DNA of 64,000 bases from JAQGMV01 sp963828715 (lineage in GTDB: Bacteria; Pseudomonadota; Gammaproteobacteria; Burkholderiales; SG8-41): contig CAWHFX010000009.1 in NCBI GenBank assembly GCA_963828715.1, positions 124,001 to 188,000 of the forward strand. The letters run 5' to 3'. A program made the translations under genes and the position numbers. This document shows, piece by piece, positions 18,364-27,269 of the stretch (the first letter of the stretch is position 1; each line of letters opens with the position of its first letter). The notes below the pieces were generated by a model. The model worked only from the letters and a program-made list of their open reading frames with translations, searched no databases and had not been told where the DNA came from.

Positions 18364-18485
18364 AGAACAGAGGGAACCCGACCGCTCCGCTCCCCATGGG
18401 TTTCCCTCTGTTACCTCGCTACGCTCGGCTCGCCGATGAACGAACAGAGAGGAACCACATGGTTCCTCTCCGTTACCTCTCTTCC
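18364..18485. repeat. Dispersed hairpin repeat, two divergent copies
   Basis: First unit: GAACAGAGGGAACCC pairs with GGGTTTCCCTCTGTT (18403-18412 region) around an 18-base loop. Second unit (about 18442-18473): GAGAGGAACC pairs with GGTTCCTCTC around ACAT. Compared with the copies at 92-256 and 63127-63165, the arms have changed on both sides so that pairing is kept. They lie in the 252-bp gap between the UGSC gene and the alpha/beta hydrolase. Confidence 0.75.
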
Positions 18486-18571
18486 TTCGGCTCGCCGCGC
18501 TCTCCCTACTCATTGGCCGCCACACCGATCCGCTGTGATATCGGACCACAACCCGGCACGCTGATACAGCC

Positions 18572-19402
18572 ATGGCCGCCTCAGTCGATCGTTATACAGA
18601 CGCGAACGGTATTCGTATTCACTATCTCGACTGGGGCGGACGCGGCAAACAGCCGCTGATACTGCTGCACGGCATCGCCCGCGTCGCGCACAACTTCGAC
18701 CATCTGGCGCCGCATTTTCTCGAGCGCCATCACGTGATCGCCGTGGACATGCGTGGCCATGGCGACTCGGGATGGCATCCGGAAGGCGCCTACATGGTTG
18801 AGGATTACACGTCGGACATCGAGGCGCTGGTCAAAGAGCTGAATCTCCGCGATATCGTCTTCTGGGGAAATTCCACCGGAGGGCGTGTCGCGCAGATGAT
18901 GGCCGGACTGCATCCGGGTCTCGTGGCGGCCGCGGTAGTGGAAGACGTTGGTCCGGAGCGCCCCGAGTCGATTTCGAAGGGACGCGCAGCCCGCATGGGC
19001 GAGGAAGACAAAGGCTGGGCCAGCACCGACGATCTGCTGGCCAGGATCAAAAACACCTATCCGCGCACCGCTGACGCGATACTTTCCAACTTCGTCGAAC
19101 ACGGCAGCCGCCGTCGTGACGACGGACGCATCGCGTGGAAGCGCGACCCCGCTATTCTGAAAGGCTTCGTGCCCACGGAGCTATGGACGACCGTGCGAAA
19201 GATCAAGGCGCCGATCATCTACATTCTCGGCGGGGCCAGTTCGATCGTCCCGCCCGAGACGCAAGCCGAGCTCAAGAAAGCCTTGCCGCAGGCCGAGATC
19301 GTGACGATGCCGGGACTCGGCCACTATCCGAGTGACGAGAAGCCGGAGGAATTTCTGGCGATCGTGGATGGATTTCTGAAGCGCGTGTCAGCAGGAAACT
19401 GA
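18572..19402 (+). CDS. Alpha/beta hydrolase fold protein
   Basis: A 276-residue alpha/beta hydrolase. The oxyanion-hole strand is LILLHGIARVAHNFDHL, followed by VIAVDMRGHGDSGWH. The nucleophile elbow is WGNSTGGRVA (Ser in G-N-S-T-G, near residue 110) and the catalytic His is in MPGLGHYPSDEKP. The length is normal for the family, which includes esterases, C-C hydrolases and epoxide hydrolases. It has no signal peptide. It follows the UGSC gene after 252 bp of repeats, so it may have its own promoter. No strong ribosome-binding site precedes the ATG at 18572. Confidence 0.9.
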   Translation: MAASVDRYTDANGIRIHYLDWGGRGKQPLILLHGIARVAHNFDHLAPHFLERHHVIAVDMRGHGDSGWHPEGAYMVEDYTSDIEALVKELNLRDIVFWGNSTGGRVAQMMAGLHPGLVAAAVVEDVGPERPESISKGRAARMGEEDKGWASTDDLLARIKNTYPRTADAILSNFVEHGSRRRDDGRIAWKRDPAILKGFVPTELWTTVRKIKAPIIYILGGASSIVPPETQAELKKALPQAEIVTMPGLGHYPSDEKPEEFLAIVDGFLKRVSAGN

Positions 19403-19455
19403 CTGGCTTCTCGTTCGCCGCACATCGGGTGAGAGCTCGCCGCCTGAAAAGCACG

Positions 19456-19676
19456 GACGCTCCGGGATTGCTTCGGCACGCTGCCTCGCAATGACAGTCT
19501 AGGGCATCGCGAGTTGCGCTGCCGCGCAATAGCAATCTAGGGCATCGCGAGTTGCAATTGCCTCGCGCTTACAGTCTCGTCATCGCGGGCCGCAGGCAGT
19601 CCAACCTGGTCATCGCGAGCCGCAGGCAGTTCAACCTGGTCATCGCGAGCCGCAGGCAAATGCGGCGTGGCGATCT
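19456..19676. repeat. Cluster of short 'CATCGCGAG' / 'TTGCTTCGGC' intergenic repeats
   Basis: The 314-bp gap between two convergent genes (19403-19716) is filled with short repeats. ATTGCTTCGGCACGCTGCCT with CGCAATGAC resembles the widespread bacterial TTGCGAGG-type repeat. GGGCATCGCGAGTTGC occurs twice, and CATCGCGAGCCGCAGGCAG with TTCAACCTGGT occurs in three near-tandem copies (about 19578-19660). No gene is seen in the gap. Confidence 0.7.
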
Positions 19677-19716
19677 CGTGGCGCACGAATAGCAAGGTCG
19701 CCCGTTTCGCGAGCCC

Positions 19717-20733
19717 TCAGCGCCGCGTCTTCAAGTACTCCGCATTGACGCAGTTCGCCATCGATCCATCGCGCAGATAGCCGATCGCGGTCTCGATCGC
19801 CTTGGTGCGCAGATCTACCAGCGAATCGGGACTGTAGAACGCCGAGTGCGGGTTGAGCAGCACGCGCCCGCGGATCCATGGCTCGTTCGCCTGCCATGCC
19901 GCAACGAACGGGTCCTCCGGTGAAGCCGGCTCGCTCGGCAGCACGTCGAGGCCGACCGCTGCAAGCTTGCCGCTCCGCAGACCCTCGACCAGAGCCGCCG
20001 TGTCGCAGATTTCGCCGCGCGCGGTGTTGATGACATACGCGCCGGGCTTCATCGCGTTCACTGCGGCTGCGTTGATGAGCCCGCGGGTTTCCTCGGTGAG
20101 CGGCGCATGGAGGGTCACGACATCCGCCATGCCGAGCAGTTCGTCGAGCGTTCGCGCACGCGTGAAGCCGAACGAAAGCTCGGCGCCGTTCGGAAGCTTC
20201 GGATCGTAGAACGCGACGTTCATGCCGAATGCGCGCGCCCGCAATGCCGACGCCGTCCCGATCCGTCCGAGCCCGATCACGCCATAGCACGCGCCGCGCA
20301 GCCGCTTCGCGGTGACATTGTTCAGGTGCGTCCAGCCGCCTTCGAGGCGCGCTCTCAGCGCTGCATCGTGCGACGCCGTGCCGCGCGCGAACGTGAGCAT
20401 CATCGCCACGGCGGTATCGGCGACCTCGGTCGTGCCGTAATCCGGCACGTTGCAGACCACGATGCCGGCTTCACCGGTCGCCTTCAGATCGACGACGTCG
20501 AAACCGACGCCGTTCCGCACGATGATGCGTGCGCGCTTGATCTGTGCCACGGCCGCGGCATCGATCTTGATGTGGCGCAGCACGATCGCATCCGCACTCG
20601 ACCACGCGCCCGAATCGATGTCGCCGAAACGGCCCTTACGCGCATTGATCAGCTCCACGTCGGGACCGACGATCCCGCGTTCGAGGTCGAGCTGCTCGGA
20701 ACGGCTGTCGGGAAAAAGAATCGTGTAGCTCAT
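19717..20733 (-). CDS. D-2-hydroxyacid dehydrogenase, CtBP-like
   Basis: A 338-residue NAD-dependent D-2-hydroxyacid dehydrogenase. The Rossmann motif GLGRIG is at 154-159; catalytic residues are Arg239 (INTARGE), Glu268 (LPSEPA) and His296 (NPHSAFYSP). The FYSP context after the His resembles the C-terminal-binding-protein branch of the family. The gene starts one base after the stop of the Bug gene at 20735 (same strand), so the two are translated from one message. It likely reduces or oxidises the acid delivered by that binding protein, as in the similar pairing at 3140-5077. Substrate unknown. Confidence 0.92.
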   Translation of the reverse strand: MSYTILFPDSRSEQLDLERGIVGPDVELINARKGRFGDIDSGAWSSADAIVLRHIKIDAAAVAQIKRARIIVRNGVGFDVVDLKATGEAGIVVCNVPDYGTTEVADTAVAMMLTFARGTASHDAALRARLEGGWTHLNNVTAKRLRGACYGVIGLGRIGTASALRARAFGMNVAFYDPKLPNGAELSFGFTRARTLDELLGMADVVTLHAPLTEETRGLINAAAVNAMKPGAYVINTARGEICDTAALVEGLRSGKLAAVGLDVLPSEPASPEDPFVAAWQANEPWIRGRVLLNPHSAFYSPDSLVDLRTKAIETAIGYLRDGSMANCVNAEYLKTRR

Positions 20734-20734
20734 G

Positions 20735-21706
20735 TCATTCGCCTTCCAGTTTGGCGGCCTTCACCACCTTGGTCCATTTTTCGATCTCCGCCGTAACGTG
20801 CGCGGCGAACTGCTCGGGCGTGCCGGGGGCGACGTCGATTCCCTGCTCCTCGAGCCGCGGCTTGAGCGGCCCCGCAAGCACCTTGTGCAGGTCCGCGTTG
20901 AGCTTCGCAAGCACGGACTGTGGCACCTTGGACTGCGTGCAGAGGCCGTACCAGCCCGTCACGTCGTAACCCGGGACACCCGCTTCCGCGAATGTGGGCA
21001 CGTCAGGAAGCTGCTTGTTGCGTTGCGCGGACGTCACACCGAGCGCGCGCACGCGACCGCTTTTCGCAGCGGCGATCGGCGCGCCCGCCAGGTTGCCGAC
21101 TGACGATTCGATCTGTCCGCCGAGCGTATCCGAAAGCGCCGGCGCCGCGCCTTTGTATGGCACGTGAACGATGTCGATGCCGGTCATGACTTTCAGAAGC
21201 TCGATCGACAGGTGCGGCGATGCGCCGACGCCCGAGGAGCCGTAATTCAGCTTGCCGGGATTCGCCTTCGCATACGCGATGTATTGTTTCAGCGTCCTGA
21301 TCGGCAGCGAAGGATGGACCATGAAGAGATTCGGCACGCCGCCGATCTCCGACAGAAACGCGAAATCGCGAATCGGATCGTAAGTGAGCTTTCCAGCGAA
21401 ACGTGCCGGGGTCACCGCATGCGAGCCCATGTTGCAGAGGACGAGCGTATAACCGTCCGCCGGCGCTTTGGCGGTGAGCTCGGTCGCGAGATTACCCGCG
21501 GCGCCCGGCCGGTTCTCGATTACCACGGGCGAGCCCCACAGTTCGCTCAGCGCCTGCCCGACCATGCGCGCCGTCGTGTCCACGCCGCCGCCGGGGGCAT
21601 AGCCGACCAGTATGCGCACGGGCTTCGCCGGATATGCTTGCGCGCATGCGCCAGCGCTGCAAATGCACGCGAGCGCGATTACGAACAGTTTCGAAAGCCA
21701 CTTCAC
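20735..21706 (-). CDS. Bug/TctC family solute-binding protein
   Basis: A 323-residue periplasmic binding protein with a clear signal peptide (MKWLSKLFVIALACICSAG, cleavage near ACAQA). Bug signatures: LVGYAPGGGVDTTARMVG, VVIENRPGAAGNLATE, KLNYGSSGVGASP and VHVPYKGAAPALSD. It is separated by one base from the downstream dehydrogenase gene. Upstream, 113 bp separate it from another Bug gene on the same strand. No transporter membrane subunit is linked. Confidence 0.91.
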   Translation of the reverse strand: MKWLSKLFVIALACICSAGACAQAYPAKPVRILVGYAPGGGVDTTARMVGQALSELWGSPVVIENRPGAAGNLATELTAKAPADGYTLVLCNMGSHAVTPARFAGKLTYDPIRDFAFLSEIGGVPNLFMVHPSLPIRTLKQYIAYAKANPGKLNYGSSGVGASPHLSIELLKVMTGIDIVHVPYKGAAPALSDTLGGQIESSVGNLAGAPIAAAKSGRVRALGVTSAQRNKQLPDVPTFAEAGVPGYDVTGWYGLCTQSKVPQSVLAKLNADLHKVLAGPLKPRLEEQGIDVAPGTPEQFAAHVTAEIEKWTKVVKAAKLEGE

Positions 21707-21819
21707 AAGACGTCTCGTTTCACTTCTTTTGCCTCTCCCCGACCGCTCCCCTCACCCCCACCCTCTCCCCGAGTACGGGGCGAGGGAGTGTTTTTGTTCA
21801 TCGGTAACTCGCCCTACTG

Positions 21820-22779
21820 TCACTCCGGCTGTATTCCCGCATCCTTGATGACCTTCGCCCAGCGCTGGAGATCGCGTTTGACGAACGCGGCGAAATCCTC
21901 CGGGCTGCTCGGAAAAGGCTCGAGGCCCGCACCCGCCATCCGCTCCTGCACATCGGGCGCAGCGACCGCTTTCACGAGCTCGGCGTTGATGCGCATGACG
22001 GTTGCGCGCGGTGTTCCTCGCGGAACATGCACGCCGTTCCAGCCGATCACTTCGAATCCAGGCAGTCCCGACTCGATGATGGTAGGCAACTCGGGGGCGA
22101 GCGGCGAGCGCTTCGCGCTGCTCACCCCCAGCGCGCGCAATCGTCCGCTCTGCACGTGCGGCAGGGCCGCCGGCATGAACTGAAACGAAACCTGCACCTG
22201 CCCCGTGAGCAGTTCCGTGATCGACGCCCCGGCGCTCTTGTACGGAACGTGCAGCATATTGATGTGCGCGAGGCTCTTGAACATCTCGCCGGCCATGTGC
22301 GGCGGCGTTCCGACACCGGAGGACGCGTAGTTCAACTGGCCAGGCTTGTCGCGCGCAAGCTGGATCAACTCGGCGACGCTCTTCGCCGGCACTGCCGGAT
22401 TTACCAGCAACAGGAACGTCGCGGTTGCGAGTCCGGTGACAGGCGCGAAATCGCGTTCGAGGTTGTAGGGCGGCTTTGCGTACATGCTCGCGTTGATGGT
22501 GAATACCGCGGTACTGATGAGCCACGTATGACCATCCGGTGGCGCCGCGGCCACTATTTCGGCGGCGATCGCCCCACCACCGCCGGGACGCTGATCGACG
22601 ACGAGCTGCTGATGCCAGACCGGCGCAAGCTTCGGCCCGAGCAGACGCGGCAGGAAGTCGGTGCCCGGACCGATCACGACGCGTATCGGCTTGCCGGGAA
22701 ATTCGGCGGACGCGGCAAGCGCATCGTTCACAAAGAACGCCGCGGCGGCATACACCAACGCAGAGAACACGCGCTTCAT
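21820..22779 (-). CDS. Bug/TctC family solute-binding protein
   Basis: A 319-residue binding protein starting at the ATG 22777-22779 (MKRVFSALVYAAAAFFVNDA, signal peptide). The ligand loop is altered: VVIGPGTDFLPRLLGPKLA replaces the usual APGG-type loop. The second loop VVDQRPGGGGAIAAE and LHVPYKSAGASITE are typical. This suggests a ligand different from those of the neighbouring Bug proteins. The start overlaps the stop of the upstream SDR gene (ATGA). A longer frame runs on upstream only because the SDR gene is frameshifted. Confidence 0.9.
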   Translation of the reverse strand: MKRVFSALVYAAAAFFVNDALAASAEFPGKPIRVVIGPGTDFLPRLLGPKLAPVWHQQLVVDQRPGGGGAIAAEIVAAAPPDGHTWLISTAVFTINASMYAKPPYNLERDFAPVTGLATATFLLLVNPAVPAKSVAELIQLARDKPGQLNYASSGVGTPPHMAGEMFKSLAHINMLHVPYKSAGASITELLTGQVQVSFQFMPAALPHVQSGRLRALGVSSAKRSPLAPELPTIIESGLPGFEVIGWNGVHVPRGTPRATVMRINAELVKAVAAPDVQERMAGAGLEPFPSSPEDFAAFVKRDLQRWAKVIKDAGIQPE

Positions 22780-23841
22780 GAGAACACACCCATGCGCGGC
22801 ATGACATTCTCCGCACGGTAGTTCTGATACTGTCGCCGGAACATGTCGAACGAATCCAGCGACGCCATGAATCCGAGCGCTCGCGCCTTGTCCATGGACG
22901 ATTTCACTTCCCAGTCGGGCCGCACCTGATAGTCGCCGTAAGCCCACAGCGCGAGCTCGTGAAGCTTCGTTCTGCGCAATCCATGTGCAGCCACGATCTT
23001 CTCCCAGACGGGCGCTTTGTCGGCCATGTACCTCGGCCAGGCTGAACTTGCGCGGCGCGCCTGCTTCCACACCGAACCACTGTGCGAACGCAGCCCACAG
23101 GTCACCCCAACGCGGATAGTCTCCATTGACGACGTTGAAAGACTCGTTCGCGCAACGCGGCTCGCTCGCCATCCATACGACCGCGTGTGCGAGCAATCGA
23201 AGGTCCGTGAACTGCGTGCGCGCATCGTAACCGCGTGCGCCGCCTGGAAAGTCGAACGTGAGACCCAGCTCACGCTGGATCGCCGCATACAACGCAAATA
23301 CGAGTCCGATGGAACGCGGATGATCGATCGCAGCATCGCAAAACGCGTGCGGGCGCGAGGTCGAATACGTCCAGCGCGCGCCGCGGCTGCGTTCGATCAA
23401 CAGATCCTCCTGATCGAAATAGTAATTGCAATTCGCTGCGCGCGGCGTGTCCTCGCGCAGCGGGACCGGCACCGGTCCGAGCTGATGCCCGTAGTACTTG
23501 CTGCCGTGAACGGCATGAACGTGCTCGAGCGGCGCATGGCGTTCGAGGACGTCGACGAGGTTCTTCAGCATCGCCGTGTTGGTTTCGACATCCTCCGGCT
23601 TCCCTTCCGGATGATCGAAGCGCGCGGCGTAGAACAGGTGCGTTACGCAATCGAGTCCTCGCAACCTCGCTTTGCAGTCGCCGGCATCGGTCAGATCGAC
23701 TCCCAGCCATCGCACGCCGGGTGTCGCGGCAGGCCGGCGTGCAAGTCCGATCACATCCCAACCGCTGTCACGCAGGTGTTCCGATATGCGCCTCCCGATC
23801 AACCCCGACGCGCCGGCAACGATCGCAGTCTTGTTCGACAT
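22776..23841 (-). pseudogene. SDR-family NAD(P)-dependent oxidoreductase, frameshifted
   Basis: Extended short-chain dehydrogenase, closest in pattern to the PRISE (progesterone 5-beta-reductase/iridoid synthase-like) group. It has the nucleotide motif GASGLIGRRISEHL at the N-terminus, LARRPAATPGVRW, and the active-site Lys/Tyr pair in HGSKYYGHQLGP. Reading from the ATG 23839-23841 the frame fails near 23027, at GAGGTACATG. Dropping one G restores YMADKAPVWEKIVAAHGL through to NVMPRMGVFS and a TGA that overlaps the next gene start. The corrected product is about 354 residues, a normal length. Sequencing insertion or recent mutation cannot be separated here. Confidence 0.85.
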
Positions 23842-23957
23842 AGCGGCGGAGTATAAGACAACTCGCGGGCCCGCCCGCCGCATGGCATAGGCCGCCTCGC
23901 GCTTGACCCGCGGCCGAGTTACATGGAAGCTTTTGCAGCGAGAGTCGAGGAGGACGC

Positions 23958-24740
23958 ATGAGCACGGAAGCGGTGAAACGGGCACCTCGCTCCGTCAAGG
24001 AGCGCGTGACTGCGGAAGAATGGGACACGCGGGTCGACCTTGCGGCCTGCTACCGGCTCGCAGCGCATTACCGCATGACGGATCTGATCTACACGCACAT
24101 CTCCGCACGCGTGCCCGGACCCGAGCATCACTTCCTGATCAATGCGTTCGGCCTTACGTGGGACGAGATCACCGCGTCCGCGCTGGTCAAAGTGACCCTC
24201 GATGGCGAGATCGTGGACGACCCGACGGGGAGCGGGATCAACAGGGCGGGCTACGTCATTCACAGCGCGGTGCATCGGGCGCGGCCCGACGTTCAATGTG
24301 TGATGCACACCCATACGGCAAGCGGCATTGCGGTGTCCGCGCAGGAGCATGGGCTGCTCCCCATCTCGCAGCACGCGATGCGTTTCACCGACAGCATCGC
24401 TTATCACGATTACGAAGGGCTCGCGCTCGAACTCGACGAGCAGACGCGGCTCACTCGCGATCTCGGGGCGCACAAGGCGATGATCCTGCGCAATCATGGT
24501 CTGCTCACGTGCGGAGAATCGATCGCGGAAACGTTCGATCTCATGTATTACCTCGAGCGTGCATGTCAGACGCAGATCAACGCGCTCGCAGGCGGCGCGC
24601 GCGTGCGCCTCGTGAAGCCGGACGTGGCCCAAAAAGTCGCGCGCCAATTCAAGGGACTGCCATACAAGGCCCGGAAGACCGAGTGGAAAGCGCATCTGCG
24701 CATGCTCGATCGGACGGAGCCGAGTTACAAGAGCGTGTAG
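23958..24740 (+). CDS. Class II aldolase/adducin family protein
   Basis: A 260-residue zinc-type class II aldolase domain. Metal ligands are visible as His117 and His119 (MHTHTASG) and His180 (LRNHGLLTCGES). DLIYTHISARVPGPEHHFL is the phosphate/substrate loop region near 42-60. Members are fuculose- or ribulose-phosphate aldolases and epimerases, but many in Burkholderiales catabolic clusters act on non-phosphorylated acids. GAGGAGG lies 6 nt before the ATG. It is divergent from the SDR gene and begins a rightward series with a GlcG-like protein, an oxidoreductase and a Bug protein. Confidence 0.91.
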   Translation: MSTEAVKRAPRSVKERVTAEEWDTRVDLAACYRLAAHYRMTDLIYTHISARVPGPEHHFLINAFGLTWDEITASALVKVTLDGEIVDDPTGSGINRAGYVIHSAVHRARPDVQCVMHTHTASGIAVSAQEHGLLPISQHAMRFTDSIAYHDYEGLALELDEQTRLTRDLGAHKAMILRNHGLLTCGESIAETFDLMYYLERACQTQINALAGGARVRLVKPDVAQKVARQFKGLPYKARKTEWKAHLRMLDRTEPSYKSV

Positions 24741-24826
24741 TGACTTGTGAGCGGTGACCGGTGACTGGTCACTCTCGTCACTCGTCACTGTTCACCCGTC
24801 ACAAGCAATCGAAACACGGAGTCAAC

Positions 24827-25276
24827 GTGTACATCGCAAATTCAAAACGCCTGACCCTCGCAGGTGCCCGCCAGATGATGAAAACGGCGATGGATATCGC
24901 AGAGCGTGAGCGCATTCCGATCTCGGTCGCGATCACGGATGCGGGCGGTCATCTGGTCCTCTTCGAACGCATGGACGGCGGCCGCTTCCACACGGTGCAC
25001 TCGTCAACCACGAAGGCCGTGACCGCCTCGTCGAACATGCGTCCGACCACGTCGAAGGGCGCCCAGGGACAGACGCTCGATACCGCACACGCGATCGGTC
25101 TGGCGCTCGCAGCCGGACCCGAACGCTGGACCGCAATGGAGGGTGGCTACCCCATCATCGTGGACGGCGAGTGCATCGGTGGCATCGGCGTCTCCGGCGG
25201 CACGTGGGAATTCGATGATCGTGTCGCGCGTGAGGCGCTGGCCGCGATCGGAGCGACCTTCAAAGTGGACGGATAA
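24827..25276 (+). CDS. GlcG/HbpS family (heme-binding-like) protein
   Basis: A 149-residue protein of the GlcG/HbpS fold, found with glycolate-utilisation and other acid-catabolism genes and able in some relatives to bind heme. Key segments: LTLAGARQMMKTAMDIAER, VAITDAGGHLVLFERMDGG, and the C-terminal YPIIVDGECIGGIGVSGG. It starts at a GTG (24827-24829) with GGAG 6 nt upstream. The gap before it (24741-24803) holds GTGAC/GTCAC repeats. It is 14 nt ahead of the oxidoreductase gene. An accessory role in 2-hydroxyacid metabolism is the usual guess. Confidence 0.88.
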   Translation: MYIANSKRLTLAGARQMMKTAMDIAERERIPISVAITDAGGHLVLFERMDGGRFHTVHSSTTKAVTASSNMRPTTSKGAQGQTLDTAHAIGLALAAGPERWTAMEGGYPIIVDGECIGGIGVSGGTWEFDDRVAREALAAIGATFKVDG

Positions 25277-25290
25277 CGGAGGGTTAGTGC

Positions 25291-26302
25291 ATGGCGTTTG
25301 AGCCCGTCAGAGTCGGATGCATCGGCATGGGCTGGTGGTCGGACGTGCTCGCCGACGCGGCTGGACGCTCGGGCAAGTTCAAGATCGTCGCGTGCTACAC
25401 GCGCTCGGAAGCCAAGCGCGATGCATTTGCTTCCAAGTACGACTGTCGGGCTGCGCCGACCTACGAAGCGCTCCTCGCCGATCGCACGATCGAAGCCGTC
25501 ATCAACACGACGCCGAACAACGTCCACCGCGAGACGACATGTGCGGCGGCGCGCGCCCGCAAACACGTGTTCCTGGACAAGCCGATTGCGAACACGATCG
25601 CAGATGCGCGTGCGCTCACGCGCGCATGCCGCGAGGCGGGTGTCGTTCTCGCGCTTGGCTATCAACGGCGCAAGGAAGCGCACTTTCGCTGGATTCGCCG
25701 CCAGATCGACAGCGGCGAGTTCGGCCGGCTCGTCAACGCGGAAGCGAACATCAGCCGCGACCGTCTCGGGCAAGATCGATCTCGCCTCGTGGCGCTACAC
25801 CGCCGAAGGCATGCCGGGCGGCGTCATGCTGCAGATCGGGATCCATTACACCGATGTGCTGGAGTATCTGCTCGGTCCGATCAAAGCGGTGAGCGGCCGA
25901 CTCGCCCAGCTGGTGCTGCCCGGCGACAATCCCGACGTCGCGAGCCTCGTACTCGAACACGAAAGCGGCGCATTATCGACGCTCAACGCGAGCTACGCTT
26001 CGGCCTCGGAGTTTTATGCGATGAACATCTACGGCAAAGAGGCGAGCGCGTATTACGATCTTTTCTCGGGCTTGCGGTTCATCAAACGCGGCACGGAACG
26101 GCCGACCGCGATCGTCTGCGAGAAAAGCGATCCGATCGTCGAAGAGCTCGACGAGTTTGCGCTGGCTGTTCGGGGTGACGGCCCGCCGGAGATGGATGGG
26201 GAGCGCTCGACGGCGTCACTGGCCGTGCTGCTTGCCGGAATACAGTCGGCGCGCGAAGGCCGGCGGGTCGAAGTCGCCGAAGTACTTGCAGCCGATGCTT
26301 GA
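25291..26302 (+). pseudogene. Gfo/Idh/MocA family oxidoreductase, frameshifted
   Basis: NAD(P)-dependent sugar or cyclitol dehydrogenase family. The N-terminal Rossmann motif GCIGMGWWSDVLADA, then TIEAVINTTPNNVH and the catalytic-Lys motif FLDKPIANT are in the first frame up to about 25755. From about 25772 the C-terminal domain continues in the next frame (KIDLASWRYTAEGMPGGVM, QIGIHYTDVLEYLLGP) to a TGA at 26300-26302. Deleting one base in the interval 25755-25772 joins the two, giving about 336 residues, a normal length. GGAGGG precedes the ATG. The end overlaps the start of the next Bug gene. Confidence 0.86.
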
Positions 26303-27269
26303 TCGCGTGCGCGGGTGGTCAGCCACGCTGCTCGGCGCGGCTATGTGCCTGGCCGTATCCGCAACGGCGTCCGCGCAGGACGTGCCGTTCCCGAAACGCG
26401 GCAGCATCGAAATGACGGTGCTCTTTCCGGCCGGCACGTCCGCCGACGTTACAGCGCGTCTGCTCGCGCAAGGCATGACGAAGAACCTGGGGGCGAATGT
26501 CGTCGTGGTGAATCGGCCCGGCGCCGGCGGCGCGATCGGCTACAGGTATGTGGCGAGCCAGAAGCCGGACGGCTACAACGTCGTCTGGAACTCCAATTCG
26601 ATCTCCACGACGTACCACTCGGGCCAGCTCGCGCTCGATTACAAGGCGTTCGACCCGATCGCCCGCGTGCTCGTCGAATCTCCCATCCTCGTCGTGCGTG
26701 CCGACGCACGCTGGAAAACGTTCGCGGACTTCATCGCCGATGCGAAGTCGCGTCCGGGCAGGGTGACGGTTGCGAACTCCGGGATCGGAAGTCACACGCA
26801 CATCACGTCGGTCGCGCTGTTCAGAACCGCGGGCGTCGAGGTCCTCGATGTGCCCTATGCTGCCGCCCAGGTGATTCCGAACCTGCTCGGCGGCCATGTC
26901 GATGCGATGGTCCAGCTACCGGGCGCGCTCGCGGGGCACGTGCAGAGCGGGGTCGTGCGCATCCTTGCGGCGATCACGCAGAAGCGCGATCCCATGCTGC
27001 CCGACATACCGACCGCGCAGGAGCAGGGTACGGACGTCGCGCTCGACGCCTGGCGCGGCATTGCCGTGCCCAAGGGGACGCCCGGTGCGACCGTGGCGGC
27101 CCTCGAGACTGCAATTCGCGCGACGGTCGAGAGCGCCGAATTCGTGCAGCAGAGCGAGAAACTGAGCGTCAACCCCGCTTTCCTGCCGGCCCGGGAATTC
27201 GGCGAGCTCATCGCGCGCGAAGACGCTCAGCTCGCACACATCATGCAGGTGGTCGGGCTGAAGAAATAG
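26295..27269 (+). CDS. Bug/TctC family solute-binding protein
   Basis: A 324-residue binding protein starting at the ATG 26295-26297 (MLDRVRGWSATLLGAAM, signal peptide ending near ASAQD). It has LFPAGTSADVTARLLAQG in place of the common PPGG loop, then VVVNRPGAGGAIGYRYV and LDVPYAAAQVIPNLLGG, where YAAAQ replaces the usual YKG. It is a divergent Bug member. It overlaps the oxidoreductase gene by 8 nt. Its stop codon abuts the stop of the convergent Bug gene at 27270, leaving no room for a terminator between them. Confidence 0.9.
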   Translation: MLDRVRGWSATLLGAAMCLAVSATASAQDVPFPKRGSIEMTVLFPAGTSADVTARLLAQGMTKNLGANVVVVNRPGAGGAIGYRYVASQKPDGYNVVWNSNSISTTYHSGQLALDYKAFDPIARVLVESPILVVRADARWKTFADFIADAKSRPGRVTVANSGIGSHTHITSVALFRTAGVEVLDVPYAAAQVIPNLLGGHVDAMVQLPGALAGHVQSGVVRILAAITQKRDPMLPDIPTAQEQGTDVALDAWRGIAVPKGTPGATVAALETAIRATVESAEFVQQSEKLSVNPAFLPAREFGELIAREDAQLAHIMQVVGLKK

